From: Anaerolineaceae bacterium
GTDB lineage: Bacteria; Chloroflexota; Anaerolineae; Anaerolineales; Anaerolineaceae
NCBI GenBank assembly: GCA_021107195.1
Contig: JAIOTF010000285.1
Location: 1-18,714, forward strand
DNA: 18,714 nt
Reading direction: 5' to 3'
Positions 1-7,167 of the stretch are shown here, piece by piece (positions within the stretch are counted from its first letter, which is position 1; each line of letters opens with the position of its first letter). Under the pieces are notes generated by a model. That model worked only from the letters and a program-made list of their open reading frames with translations. It made no database searches and was not told the DNA's origin. The position numbers and the translations under genes were made by a program.

Positions 1-47
1 AAGTTGAAAAGATACCAATCTGTGTTGGCAAATAAAATGGCTTTCAT
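1..47 (-). CDS. Glycosyltransferase, N-terminal fragment cut by window edge
   Basis: An ATG at 47-45 opens a frame that runs off the window after 15 codons and reads MKAILFANTDWYLFN. This is the usual first beta strand and loop of a GT-B glycosyltransferase of the GT4/GT1 type, in which an 'ANTDWYLYNFR'-like start is common. A Shine-Dalgarno AGGAAGAG overlaps the asnB stop codon just upstream, so the gene is translationally tied to asnB and belongs to the same operon. Only the start is visible, so the sugar specificity and the integrity of the gene are unknown. The identification rests on the family-like N-terminus, the ribosome site and the context. Confidence 0.7.
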   Translation of the reverse strand, partial: MKAILFANTDWYLFN

Positions 48-58
48 AAACGCTCTTC

Positions 59-2002
59 CTAAGCTTCCAGCCAAGTCTGGAACATGAGCACCGCCCACAG
101 CGGGTACTGCCAGTTGCGCCTGCCGTTGAGGTGCTCATCCCATTTCCGCCGGATGGGGGCAGGATCAAAGAAACCCTCGCGGCGCAGACGGTCTTCCGCC
201 AGATAGCTCTCGGCCCAATCACGCAGCGGTTCGCGCAGCCAGGCATCAATGGGAATAGCAAAGCCCATCTTGGGGCGCTCAATCAGGGCCGGCGGCACAT
301 ATTGATATAACACCTGACGCAGCAGCCATTTGCTCTGACCTCCGCGCAATTTGTAGGACATAGGCAGGCGCCAGGCAAATTCAACCACGCGGTGATCGTC
401 AAGCAAGGGCACGCGTCCCTCCAGGCTGACGCCCATGCTGGCCCGGTCAACCTTGACAAGAATATCATCCGGAAGGTAGGTGACCAGATCCATGAACATC
501 ATCCAATGGGCAAAATCCGGAACATTCGCCCAGGCAGACGGGTCGTTGAGCAGGGTCAAAGGTTCATGGGTGCGCAACACAACCTGCTCGGGCTGTTTCC
601 ACTGCGATACAAGCTGGCGATAGACTTCCTGCGGGCTGTCAACGCCGAGCACATCCCCCAGTTTTTGCACTTTGTCGGCCAACAATGGCTGGCGCGGTGC
701 CAGCGGCCCCAAGCGGCGAGCCAAAGTCTGCCAGCCCTCCGGCGGCAGGATGGATAAAAGCCCCCGCAGCGTGCGGCGCCCAAACGGGGGCAAGCCGCCC
801 ACCCGATTCCAGATGCGATCCGTCCAGGTGTAACGGTTGTAGCCGGCGAAGAGTTCATCACCGCCATCGCCGGACAAGCTGACGGTAACATGCCTGCGGG
901 CAAGCTGCGATACCAGATAGGTGGGAATCTGCGAAGCATCAGCGAAAGGCTCATCATACAGCCGTGGCAGGTGTGGTACAACGTCCAGCATCGCCCGGGG
1001 AGACAGATACAATTCGGTATGCTCGGTGCCCAAATGGGCAGCCACCTGCCTGGCGTACTGTGCCTCGTCATAGCCAGCTTCATGGAAGCCGATGGAGAAA
1101 GTTTTAACTGGCTGACTGCTCTGGGCCTGCATCAGCGCCACCACAGTAGATGAATCTACGCCGCCGGAAAGGAAGGCCCCCAGGGGCACATCGGCAAGCA
1201 TGCGTTTTTGAATACCATCCCGCAGCAGGGCATCCAGCTCCTGACGGGCTTCTTCTTCACTTCCAGTGTAACCCTGGCGCACGCCATCTTCGGCGACCTG
1301 TCGGGCAGACCAGTAAGTTTCGATATGCGCTTCCTCGTGCAAATGGTCTGCCGTCAGGGTCAGGATGGTGCCGGGCGGCTGCTTGTGAATGCCCTGATAG
1401 ATGGAAAAAGGCGCCGAGACATAGGCAAAACGCAAAAAGAGAGAAAGTACATCGCGGTCAATCCCGGCCTGAAAAGCAGGATGGGCACGCAGCGGTTTCA
1501 GTTCAGAGCCAAAGAGGAAAACACCGCCGCTCCAGCCATAATAGAGGGGCTTGATGCCCAGACGGTCACGCACCAGATGCAAATGCCGCTCGGCACGATC
1601 CCACAACGCAAAAGCGAACATGCCATTGAAACGCTTCACGGCGGCGGTCAGCCCCCACTGGCAAATGGCTGCCAGCATCACTTCGGTATCCGACGTACCG
1701 CGGAAGCTGTGACCGAGTGCGGTCAGTTCTGCACGCAACTCGAGGAAGTTGTACACTTCCCCGTTGAAGACAATCACATAGCGGCCATCGGTGGAAGACA
1801 TTGGCTGGTGCCCCGTAGGCGACAGGTCAACGATCGACAGGCGGCGGAAGCCAAGCGCCAGGCCGGTCTCTGCGTCTGTCCAGGCGCCGTGATCGTCCGG
1901 GCCGCGGTGAGAGATGGTCAGAGCCATGCGATGGACCGTGTCGTGCAGAGCGGCACCATCACTGCCGCGGCGCGGGTCCCAAAAGCCGGTAATGCCGCAC
2001 AT
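59..2002 (-). CDS. asnB: Asparagine synthase (glutamine-hydrolysing) type amidotransferase
   Basis: A 647-residue AsnB-family enzyme. The start is fixed by Met-Cys: Cys2 of MCGITGF is the class II glutaminase nucleophile, and a longer frame to 2233 would bury it. AGGAGG lies just upstream, inside the end of the preceding glycosyltransferase, whose TAG is one base before this ATG. The glutaminase domain covers about residues 2-200 (FNGEVYN near 79-85, SDTE near 104-107). The synthetase domain has the ATP pyrophosphatase loop SGGVDSS at 279-285 and GDGGDELFAGY at 378-388. The family makes asparagine from aspartate, glutamine and ATP. Members of this length in polysaccharide clusters are often thought to amidate uronic acids or related sugars (WbpS-like). 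The location favours a glycan role, but ordinary asparagine synthesis is not excluded. All key residues are present. Confidence 0.93.
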   Translation of the reverse strand: MCGITGFWDPRRGSDGAALHDTVHRMALTISHRGPDDHGAWTDAETGLALGFRRLSIVDLSPTGHQPMSSTDGRYVIVFNGEVYNFLELRAELTALGHSFRGTSDTEVMLAAICQWGLTAAVKRFNGMFAFALWDRAERHLHLVRDRLGIKPLYYGWSGGVFLFGSELKPLRAHPAFQAGIDRDVLSLFLRFAYVSAPFSIYQGIHKQPPGTILTLTADHLHEEAHIETYWSARQVAEDGVRQGYTGSEEEARQELDALLRDGIQKRMLADVPLGAFLSGGVDSSTVVALMQAQSSQPVKTFSIGFHEAGYDEAQYARQVAAHLGTEHTELYLSPRAMLDVVPHLPRLYDEPFADASQIPTYLVSQLARRHVTVSLSGDGGDELFAGYNRYTWTDRIWNRVGGLPPFGRRTLRGLLSILPPEGWQTLARRLGPLAPRQPLLADKVQKLGDVLGVDSPQEVYRQLVSQWKQPEQVVLRTHEPLTLLNDPSAWANVPDFAHWMMFMDLVTYLPDDILVKVDRASMGVSLEGRVPLLDDHRVVEFAWRLPMSYKLRGGQSKWLLRQVLYQYVPPALIERPKMGFAIPIDAWLREPLRDWAESYLAEDRLRREGFFDPAPIRRKWDEHLNGRRNWQYPLWAVLMFQTWLEA

Positions 2003-2003
2003 A

Positions 2004-3158
2004 CTAGCGCCCTCCTGCCGCGGCCAGTTCACGGTACAGGGCGGCATACTGCCCGGCCACAGCTGGCAGGCTGAAGTTGTCCTCAATGCGCTGGCGGGCG
2101 GCCGCACCCAGGGCGGCGCGTTCCTCTGCAGGCAGACTGAGCAGCTCCAGCCAGGCGGCAACCAAAGCTTCGGGATCGCGCGGCAACACAACTTTGCCTG
2201 TTTTACCCAAGATTGCAGCAGCATCGCCAACATCCGTCGCTACAAAGGGCACTCCGCAAGCCATCGCTTCACCTAATACGTTCGAAAAAGCTTCACCATA
2301 CGCTGAGGAAGAAGTTGCCAGATCCAAAGCGGCAGTGATCGCAGGCACGTCCGTGCGCCGTCCCAGTAAATGAAAGACGGATTGCAGCCCATTGGCGGTG
2401 ATCCATGCCATCAATCCTTGATTTTCGTTGGTCAATCCCTCGCCGCACAGCACAAAGTGCACATCCTGCCGTTCAGCATGCAGCAGGCCAGCAGCCTCAA
2501 TCATGGTCAGATAATCCTTCTGCGGGTCAAAGCGTCCCACTGCCCCAATCAAGACCGTTTCCGGAGGCAACTCCAGTTCGGTACGCAAAAACTTCCGGGC
2601 AGAGGCGTCAGGCCGAAAAAGCGAGAGATCAAAGCCATTGGGGATAACCAGCATGCGGTCGGCAGCATATCCCAGCCCGGCATGCAGCTTCAGCGCCGTA
2701 TCAGAACAGGAGACGATCTTCACCGGCCAGCGGCGGGAGAACCGGGCACAAGCATGCACCGTCCAGTACGTGCTGCGTTTGCTGGTTGTGGGATTCAGGA
2801 CGCTGTTGCGGATATTCCACACCAGCGGAGGGCGCTGGGCCAGACGCGTCACCAACCCGCCCAGTAAGTCAGCATGATACATCCAGGTTTGCACCACCTG
2901 CGGCTGGCCGTCACGCAACAGGTGCGCCAGCCTGAACATATCCATCGGTCGGGGAAAACCGGGACGCATACCCAATCCATCCACCGGCACACCCAAAGTG
3001 CGTATCCGTTCGCCAACCGAGCCAATGTTGGTCAAGGAAATGACCCGCGAAGAAAATTCTTTCGGGTCAAGCGCCGAAAGAAGCTTGTAAAGCATCATCT
3101 CTGCGCCGCCCATATCAAGATCGGTAATAATATGAGTCACCCGTAAGGGATCTGTCAT
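2004..3158 (-). CDS. Glycosyltransferase, GT4-type (GT-B fold)
   Basis: A 384-residue retaining GT-B glycosyltransferase. The acceptor-side domain begins with a VTHIITDLDMGGAE segment (residues 7-20), typical of the Glyco_transf_4 family. The donor-side domain shows VIPNGFD (171-177), GRFDPQKD (208-215) and a clear EX7E motif with Glu289 and Glu297 followed by AMACGVP. Length is normal for the family. It would transfer a sugar from a nucleotide-sugar donor to a lipid-linked or growing glycan on the cytoplasmic face of the membrane. The ATG overlaps the TGA of the upstream glycosyltransferase by four bases (ATGA), with AAAGGAAAG as ribosome site, and asnB starts one base after its TAG. These three genes are therefore almost certainly co-translated. 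Donor and acceptor cannot be predicted. Confidence 0.93.
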   Translation of the reverse strand: MTDPLRVTHIITDLDMGGAEMMLYKLLSALDPKEFSSRVISLTNIGSVGERIRTLGVPVDGLGMRPGFPRPMDMFRLAHLLRDGQPQVVQTWMYHADLLGGLVTRLAQRPPLVWNIRNSVLNPTTSKRSTYWTVHACARFSRRWPVKIVSCSDTALKLHAGLGYAADRMLVIPNGFDLSLFRPDASARKFLRTELELPPETVLIGAVGRFDPQKDYLTMIEAAGLLHAERQDVHFVLCGEGLTNENQGLMAWITANGLQSVFHLLGRRTDVPAITAALDLATSSSAYGEAFSNVLGEAMACGVPFVATDVGDAAAILGKTGKVVLPRDPEALVAAWLELLSLPAEERAALGAAARQRIEDNFSLPAVAGQYAALYRELAAAGGR

Positions 3159-4261
3159 GCCAGCTTTCCTTTGCCATTAGCGGCAATGTGTGACAAAAAG
3201 TCCAGGCGAATCTGCTCCTTGCTGCACTTGTCGAGCAATGGGAAGATGGCCTTGCGATCGACACGTTTCCCCTGCATCCCCAGCGCAAATTCGCGGATAT
3301 CAGATAAATGTGTACGTAGATTATCTTCGGTATTTGGGATTTTCTGAATAAATTCCAAGCCGCATGATCGCAAATCGGTGTCATCATAAGCCAGTAATAC
3401 AGGAATACCATACGCCAGGTACTCGCGCACCTTGAGCGGTGAAGCTTCTTCCATACCCTTGCGATGCAGAGCGAGGGTACCGATGCCAACATCCGCCCGG
3501 GCGAGGATCGGCTGGTAAGCGCTACGATCCAGGAAACCGTGCAGATGCACATTGGACGGCACGCTCTGCCCCACAAAATGTTCTGGTGCGCTGCCAATCA
3601 GGTCAAATTCAAAATCCGGGCAGGCCTCAGCCAGCCAGAACAGTTTGTCCAGCCCTTGCCAGGGATTATCGGGCACGCCGATGTAGGCCAGGCGCGGGGC
3701 GGGATTGTGCGGAGCTGGCAGGGGTTCATACTGGCGCAGGTCAATGCCATTGGTCAGCACCTGGATCGGTTTGCCGTACCTGGTGTTGGAGGGATGCTCG
3801 CCAATCTCGTGACTGACAGCCAGAAAACCGGCAGCGTGGCCGTAGACATAGTCACGGGTCAGGCGGTGTACGCCAAAATGAAAAATTCCACGCATGCGGT
3901 ATTCGATCACATCCAGAGTGTTCAATTCCTGCACCACCGGGGCGATGCGAAACAGGCGGTGCAGGGGGTAGGTGTAGATGCCGGAGCGCATATAGACCAC
4001 ATCCGGCTGGAAGTCAGCCACAGCCTGCAGCATGTGCCCAAGCTGGCGCGAGCGGTCGATCTCGCGGCGCAAGCCGCGCTGCCCGAGGCCAAACCGGAAA
4101 GCGGTGATGTTCTCGCCGCTGACCTCGGCACTGGTGGTCAGGAACCAGCGGGCGGTATGACCAGCCTCATTCCAGGCCTGGATTGTAGAGCGTATCTTGC
4201 GCCCCACACCGCCGTTGGCAATTGAATGCATCAAATTGTAACTGAGGTATGCGATCTTCAT
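3155..4261 (-). CDS. Glycosyltransferase, GT4-like (GT-B fold)
   Basis: A 368-residue GT-B glycosyltransferase, more diverged than its downstream neighbour. The N-terminus has a strand then NGGVGRKIRS (residues 16-25), as in Glyco_trans_4-like domains. The hinge has LTNGID (169-174), the donor domain starts with LAYIGVPDNPWQGLD (191-205), and an EX7E pair sits at Glu272 and Glu280 followed by YLAYGIPVL. This supports a retaining glycosyl transfer in the cytoplasm. The start ATG follows the stop of the upstream gene by one base and has AGGA about seven bases ahead. Its own stop overlaps the next start as ATGA. The tight spacing places it in one operon with the genes on both sides. No transmembrane segment is evident. 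The specific sugar is unknown. Confidence 0.9.
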   Translation of the reverse strand: MKIAYLSYNLMHSIANGGVGRKIRSTIQAWNEAGHTARWFLTTSAEVSGENITAFRFGLGQRGLRREIDRSRQLGHMLQAVADFQPDVVYMRSGIYTYPLHRLFRIAPVVQELNTLDVIEYRMRGIFHFGVHRLTRDYVYGHAAGFLAVSHEIGEHPSNTRYGKPIQVLTNGIDLRQYEPLPAPHNPAPRLAYIGVPDNPWQGLDKLFWLAEACPDFEFDLIGSAPEHFVGQSVPSNVHLHGFLDRSAYQPILARADVGIGTLALHRKGMEEASPLKVREYLAYGIPVLLAYDDTDLRSCGLEFIQKIPNTEDNLRTHLSDIREFALGMQGKRVDRKAIFPLLDKCSKEQIRLDFLSHIAANGKGKLA

Positions 4262-4262
4262 T

Positions 4263-5684
4263 TCATTCCTGAGACAGGTTCAAAGCGCGCTGAATATTCT
4301 CCAATGCGCCGGATTTAAAATACCACTCCTGCACCGAAAGCGGCACAGATTGGCTGCCGACAGTAGAAAGCAGGTCGAGCAGCTCCTGCGGGGTGTAAGC
4401 AGCGGCGGCATGCCCGGATTGCAGCAAATTCTCTACCACAGTATAGCCGCTGAGCGGGAGGACAACGGACGGCACACCCAGGCCCAGGGCATCGTAATGG
4501 CAGGCCGAGGCGATGCTTAGATGCAGGTCTGCCTGACTGAGCAAGGTAAAGGTGGACGGCATTTCCCTGCCTTGCAGGATGCGCACACGCTTATCAGGTC
4601 CCAATGCCTGCCGGTACGGTTCCGGCGAGGGGTCATAGACCGGGTGCAGTTTGACGGTCAAGGCAACATCCAGCCCTGCATCACCTACCATGGCCATAAA
4701 GTCCCGCAGGAATGCCGCCACCTGCGGCACCACCAGCCCCTGGGTAGTGAAGACCACCTGGGTGGGGCCACCCGCCGGTTTGGCTTTCCGCTCGCGGCGG
4801 TACCTATCCATGCGCAGGCTGCCCACGGGCAGCAGTTCATCTTCATAAAAGCCGTTCACCGCCAATTCGTCGCACCAGTATTCGCCAAACAGCAGCACTT
4901 TATCCGGCACAAGCAGCGTGTCCTTATACATCTTTGCCTCTGCGGGCAAAGCATCGGGATGATGGCGTGAGAAAATGCCGTGCTGCAATTCATAACTGCG
5001 GACACCCAGATCGCGCGCGGCGGCCAGCATGGCGAATTCATTCGTGTTGGAGATCAACACCGCCTGCGGGCGCACCCGCTTCAGCAATCCGCGATACACG
5101 CGTCTGCTCCAGTAGAAATAATGCAGCTCGCGAGAAATCTTCTCGGAGCTGATCACCAGCCCCAGGCAGCGCTGAATGCTCGCGCTCAACTGCCGCGCAG
5201 CCGCATCGATCTCCGATCTGGCGGGCATGATGCGGTTCAGCAGCCCAGTGAGCAGTTCTAGGGGCGTGGCCGTCAGGTCACTTTTTACCAGTGCCTGCTT
5301 ATTCAAAACATGAAAAGCTTCGCTGTTGATCCGCTCCAGCTTGAAGCAGCCACCCAGTGAGAGGATCAGGTCATCAAAGAAAACATCCTTGTACAGCTCC
5401 CCGTCTTTCTCAATGCGTAGCGAAGAAGACGTATCTATCAGGAAACGCGCCCGCTTGGGAAAGAAATAGCGCGGTAACTCCCGCAGGCCGCGCAGCAGGC
5501 GTGCTTTGCCCCCGGAGGCAGGTTTACCGCCTTCCGGGCGGATGATGAGCTGCATGGAGACCCAGAAACGCAGCAAGCGCCACGCACTGACCCCATCCAC
5601 CTGCAATTTGAAAAGCTCATACTCCTTCTCAAACTGGCGGATGCGCTTTGCTGCCTCCTGCTCGGTCAACCTGCCGCTCATCAT
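4263..5684 (-). CDS. GT-B-like surface-carbohydrate protein (capsule/CDP-glycerol transferase-like)
   Basis: A 473-residue protein that is not a textbook glycosyltransferase but has the two-lobe look of capsule-type GT-B enzymes. The C-terminal half carries YELQHGIFSRHHP (231-243), with the QHG motif seen in capsule and glycerophosphotransferase-like families. It also has VKLHP (344-348) and a loop ASACHYDALGLGVPSVVLP (392-410) like the donor-binding loop of UDP-GlcNAc 2-epimerase-like folds. The first 200 residues are helical and charged and I do not recognise a family there. Two ATGs are adjacent at 5684 and 5681; AAGGAA suits the first. It leads the run of four coupled genes down to asnB, behind a 299-base repeat-rich spacer. 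The LHP and donor-loop layout resembles the two paralogues at 9057-10439 and 16123-17613, though this one is much more distant. Confidence 0.75.
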   Translation of the reverse strand: MMSGRLTEQEAAKRIRQFEKEYELFKLQVDGVSAWRLLRFWVSMQLIIRPEGGKPASGGKARLLRGLRELPRYFFPKRARFLIDTSSSLRIEKDGELYKDVFFDDLILSLGGCFKLERINSEAFHVLNKQALVKSDLTATPLELLTGLLNRIMPARSEIDAAARQLSASIQRCLGLVISSEKISRELHYFYWSRRVYRGLLKRVRPQAVLISNTNEFAMLAAARDLGVRSYELQHGIFSRHHPDALPAEAKMYKDTLLVPDKVLLFGEYWCDELAVNGFYEDELLPVGSLRMDRYRRERKAKPAGGPTQVVFTTQGLVVPQVAAFLRDFMAMVGDAGLDVALTVKLHPVYDPSPEPYRQALGPDKRVRILQGREMPSTFTLLSQADLHLSIASACHYDALGLGVPSVVLPLSGYTVVENLLQSGHAAAAYTPQELLDLLSTVGSQSVPLSVQEWYFKSGALENIQRALNLSQE

Positions 5685-5734
5685 CTTTTTATTTTTCCTT
5701 ACTCGTGCACCTGAATTCCATTCTTAATAAAATC

Positions 5735-5764
5735 ACTGTTTGTAGGGGCGCATGCCATGCGCCC
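5735..5764. repeat. Hairpin repeat, TGTAG type with 9-bp palindromic arms
   Basis: After ACTGTTTGTAG (5735-5745) comes a perfect inverted repeat: GGGCGCATG at 5746-5754, one central base, and CATGCGCCC at 5756-5764. The first eleven bases recur in reverse complement at 18676-18686, next to a different hairpin. The site lies upstream of a GT-B-like gene, in the 5685-5983 spacer. No T-run follows on either strand, so it does not look like an intrinsic terminator. It most likely belongs to a dispersed repeat family. Confidence 0.6.
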
Positions 5765-5910
5765 AAGCGGCATGCTGGCTTAAACCCATGCAAATGGTAT
5801 TGTAAATTTCACGTTTTGGACAGCAGTTTTCCCTTTGTCTGATAAAAGTTACTTTGTCTAGAGGAAATCCCTACCCTCTTCGCAGGCACTTCGTCTATCG
5901 CTCCGCGGCA

Positions 5911-5949
5911 CCTCCCTTTCCCCTTCGGGGACAAGTGTAACAAAGGAGG
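5911..5949. repeat. Hairpin-bearing intergenic repeat fragment
   Basis: Imperfect inverted repeat with outer arms CCTCCCTTT and AAAGGAGG around a stable inner hairpin CCCC-TTC-GGGG (5920-5930), which can also be read as a C(TTCG)G tetraloop. The stretch 5922-5938 (CCTTCGGGGACAAGTGT) recurs with a one-base deletion at 7038-7053 inside the MITE-like element, which suggests a common source. The rest of 5685-5983 holds no convincing gene. A 61-codon frame at 5809-5994 crosses this repeat and has no support. Confidence 0.5.
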
Positions 5950-5983
5950 CAAAAAGCCAGCAATTTCAGACAGAATAATCTCG

Positions 5984-6931
5984 TTACAATCCAAAAATCC
6001 GCTGTACGAGCCGCATTGACTCCAGCGACTCTTCCAAAGTCACCGAATCATTCTCCTCACCCAAAGCAGCCCTGACGGCATGCTCCGCTTGCAGGCGCAG
6101 GCCGGGCTTGAAGGTTGCATCCCAGGGATGGGCTTCCACGCTTTCCAGCTTACGGCTGCCTGCTACCTGAAAAGCTGCCTGCTCCAGGGGGCGCATCTCC
6201 CAGCGTTTTTCGGCAGTCTGGATGGTGGCTGCCCAGGGACCGGGGCCGTTCCAGACACCTTCATACAAACCGGTGTCGCCGCTGTCAAAGACGAGCTTGC
6301 TGACGACAATACCAGGATCATCCGGCGTCCATGGGAAAACATTCTCCACTTCGACCACCTTGCCGCGGCCAAAAGCGGTGAAATAATCGATCATGTGGAT
6401 CGAATTGGCATACATCCAGTTCGCCACAACCTCCTCAGGCTGACCATACTGAAGGGCGACAGCCTGGTTCTGCTGGTCCTGCATTTTGATGAAACGCGCT
6501 CCGTCAATTTTCGAGAGGTCAGCCAGAGCGGCGCGGGTGGCGGCGTAGAAGCGGCGGTTGAGGGCTACATACACATCACGTCCCTGCGCTTCTGCGGCGG
6601 CGTGGATGTCCAGAGCATCCGGCATAGTGTGGCCGGCTGGTTTTTCGAGGAGTACGGTCCAGGGGAAAGCAAAGCAGGCCTTGCTGACGGCGTTCATCGA
6701 AAGCTCAACAACTGTAACCACGACCAGATCGGCCCGGGTTTTCCCGTACAGTTCTTCCACCGAGTCATACACTGCCTGGATGCCATGCTCAGCGGCCAGC
6801 TTCTCGGCGCGCTCGCGGGTGCGGCTGAAAATGCCGCTCAGTTCCACGCCGGGCACATCGGCAAAGGCCTTGACATGTTCGGTGCCCATGTATCCGGCGC
6901 CAACAAATGCAACTTTACAGGTCTGGGTCAT
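5984..6931 (-). CDS. Gfo/Idh/MocA family NAD(P)-dependent oxidoreductase
   Basis: A 315-residue oxidoreductase. The Rossmann domain opens with VAFVGAGYMGTEH (residues 7-19), holding the dinucleotide-binding GAGYMG. It continues to the family signature EKPAGHT at 96-102, with the conserved lysine at 97. NRRF (125-128) and the active-site-like segment NSIHMIDYF (176-184, His179 and Asp182) follow in the second domain. Family members oxidise or reduce hydroxyls of sugars, inositols or nucleotide sugars such as UDP-GlcNAcA. In this cluster it probably helps make an unusual sugar donor. AGGAG eight bases before the ATG is a strong ribosome site. It shares its family but little sequence with the interrupted gene at 7871-8884. 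The TAA stop is followed by a 299-base spacer, so co-transcription with the next gene is uncertain. Confidence 0.93.
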   Translation of the reverse strand: MTQTCKVAFVGAGYMGTEHVKAFADVPGVELSGIFSRTRERAEKLAAEHGIQAVYDSVEELYGKTRADLVVVTVVELSMNAVSKACFAFPWTVLLEKPAGHTMPDALDIHAAAEAQGRDVYVALNRRFYAATRAALADLSKIDGARFIKMQDQQNQAVALQYGQPEEVVANWMYANSIHMIDYFTAFGRGKVVEVENVFPWTPDDPGIVVSKLVFDSGDTGLYEGVWNGPGPWAATIQTAEKRWEMRPLEQAAFQVAGSRKLESVEAHPWDATFKPGLRLQAEHAVRAALGEENDSVTLEESLESMRLVQRIFGL

Positions 6932-6961
6932 GCGTTTTCTCCTGAGGAATGCAATTTAATC

Positions 6962-6983
6962 TGTAGTAACCACTTCAGTGGGT
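6962..6983. repeat. TGTAGTAAC hairpin repeat, copy 1
   Basis: A 22-base unit beginning TGTAGTAAC with a hairpin of arms CCACT (6970-6974) and AGTGG (6977-6981). It matches the reverse complement of 18659-18680 at 19 of 22 positions by eye. One inner stem pair is swapped from G-C to C-G, so pairing is kept there, while one outer pair is lost (A6969 opposite G6982). It lies about 30 bases upstream of the oxidoreductase start codon, between the gene and the MITE-like element. Confidence 0.55.
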
Positions 6984-7002
6984 AAAAAATTTCAACTCAT
7001 TC

Positions 7003-7152
7003 TGTCATTGCGAGGGAGCGTTCACTCCCCGGCACTGCCTTCGGGGCAAGTGTGCGCCGCACTGCTGCCGCAGTGCAGGTGAGCGACCGTGGCAATCTTC
7101 CTCACTTGGATGGAGATTGCCGCGTCGGGCTAACGCCCCCCTCGCAATGACA
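7003..7152. mobile_element. MITE-like non-coding element with 14-bp perfect terminal inverted repeats
   Basis: A 150-base element bounded by TGTCATTGCGAGGG (7003-7016) and its exact reverse complement (7139-7152). Inside, GGCAATCT (7091-7098) pairs with AGATTGCC (7114-7121), and GCC-TTCG-GGGC near 7037-7047 can form a small hairpin, so most of the element could fold. It has no coding capacity. Elements with TGTCATTGCGAG ends and an internal GGCAATC/GATTGCC palindrome are familiar as dispersed repeats in many bacterial genomes. It sits 15 bases past the stop of the DUF115-like gene and upstream of an oxidoreductase gene, separating the two transcriptionally. A second degenerate copy ends at 9056. 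No clear target-site duplication is visible. Confidence 0.75.
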
Positions 7153-7167
7153 ATACATAGCCTGATT

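Noticed and set aside
1208..2074. Plus-strand 288-codon open frame opposite asnB
   Set aside because: Shadow of asnB, which has all catalytic motifs on the minus strand; the plus product shows no family features. The same applies to long plus frames at 3464-4225, 6080-6985, 9507-10220, 12218-13084 and 16522-17217.
2003..2233. 77-codon N-terminal extension of asnB
   Set aside because: Cys2 must become N-terminal for glutaminase activity, AGGAGG precedes ATG 2002, and the extension lies inside the upstream glycosyltransferase.
5809..5994. 61-codon minus-strand frame in the 5685-5983 spacer
   Set aside because: It crosses a hairpin repeat, overlaps the oxidoreductase stop and has no ribosome site or recognisable product.
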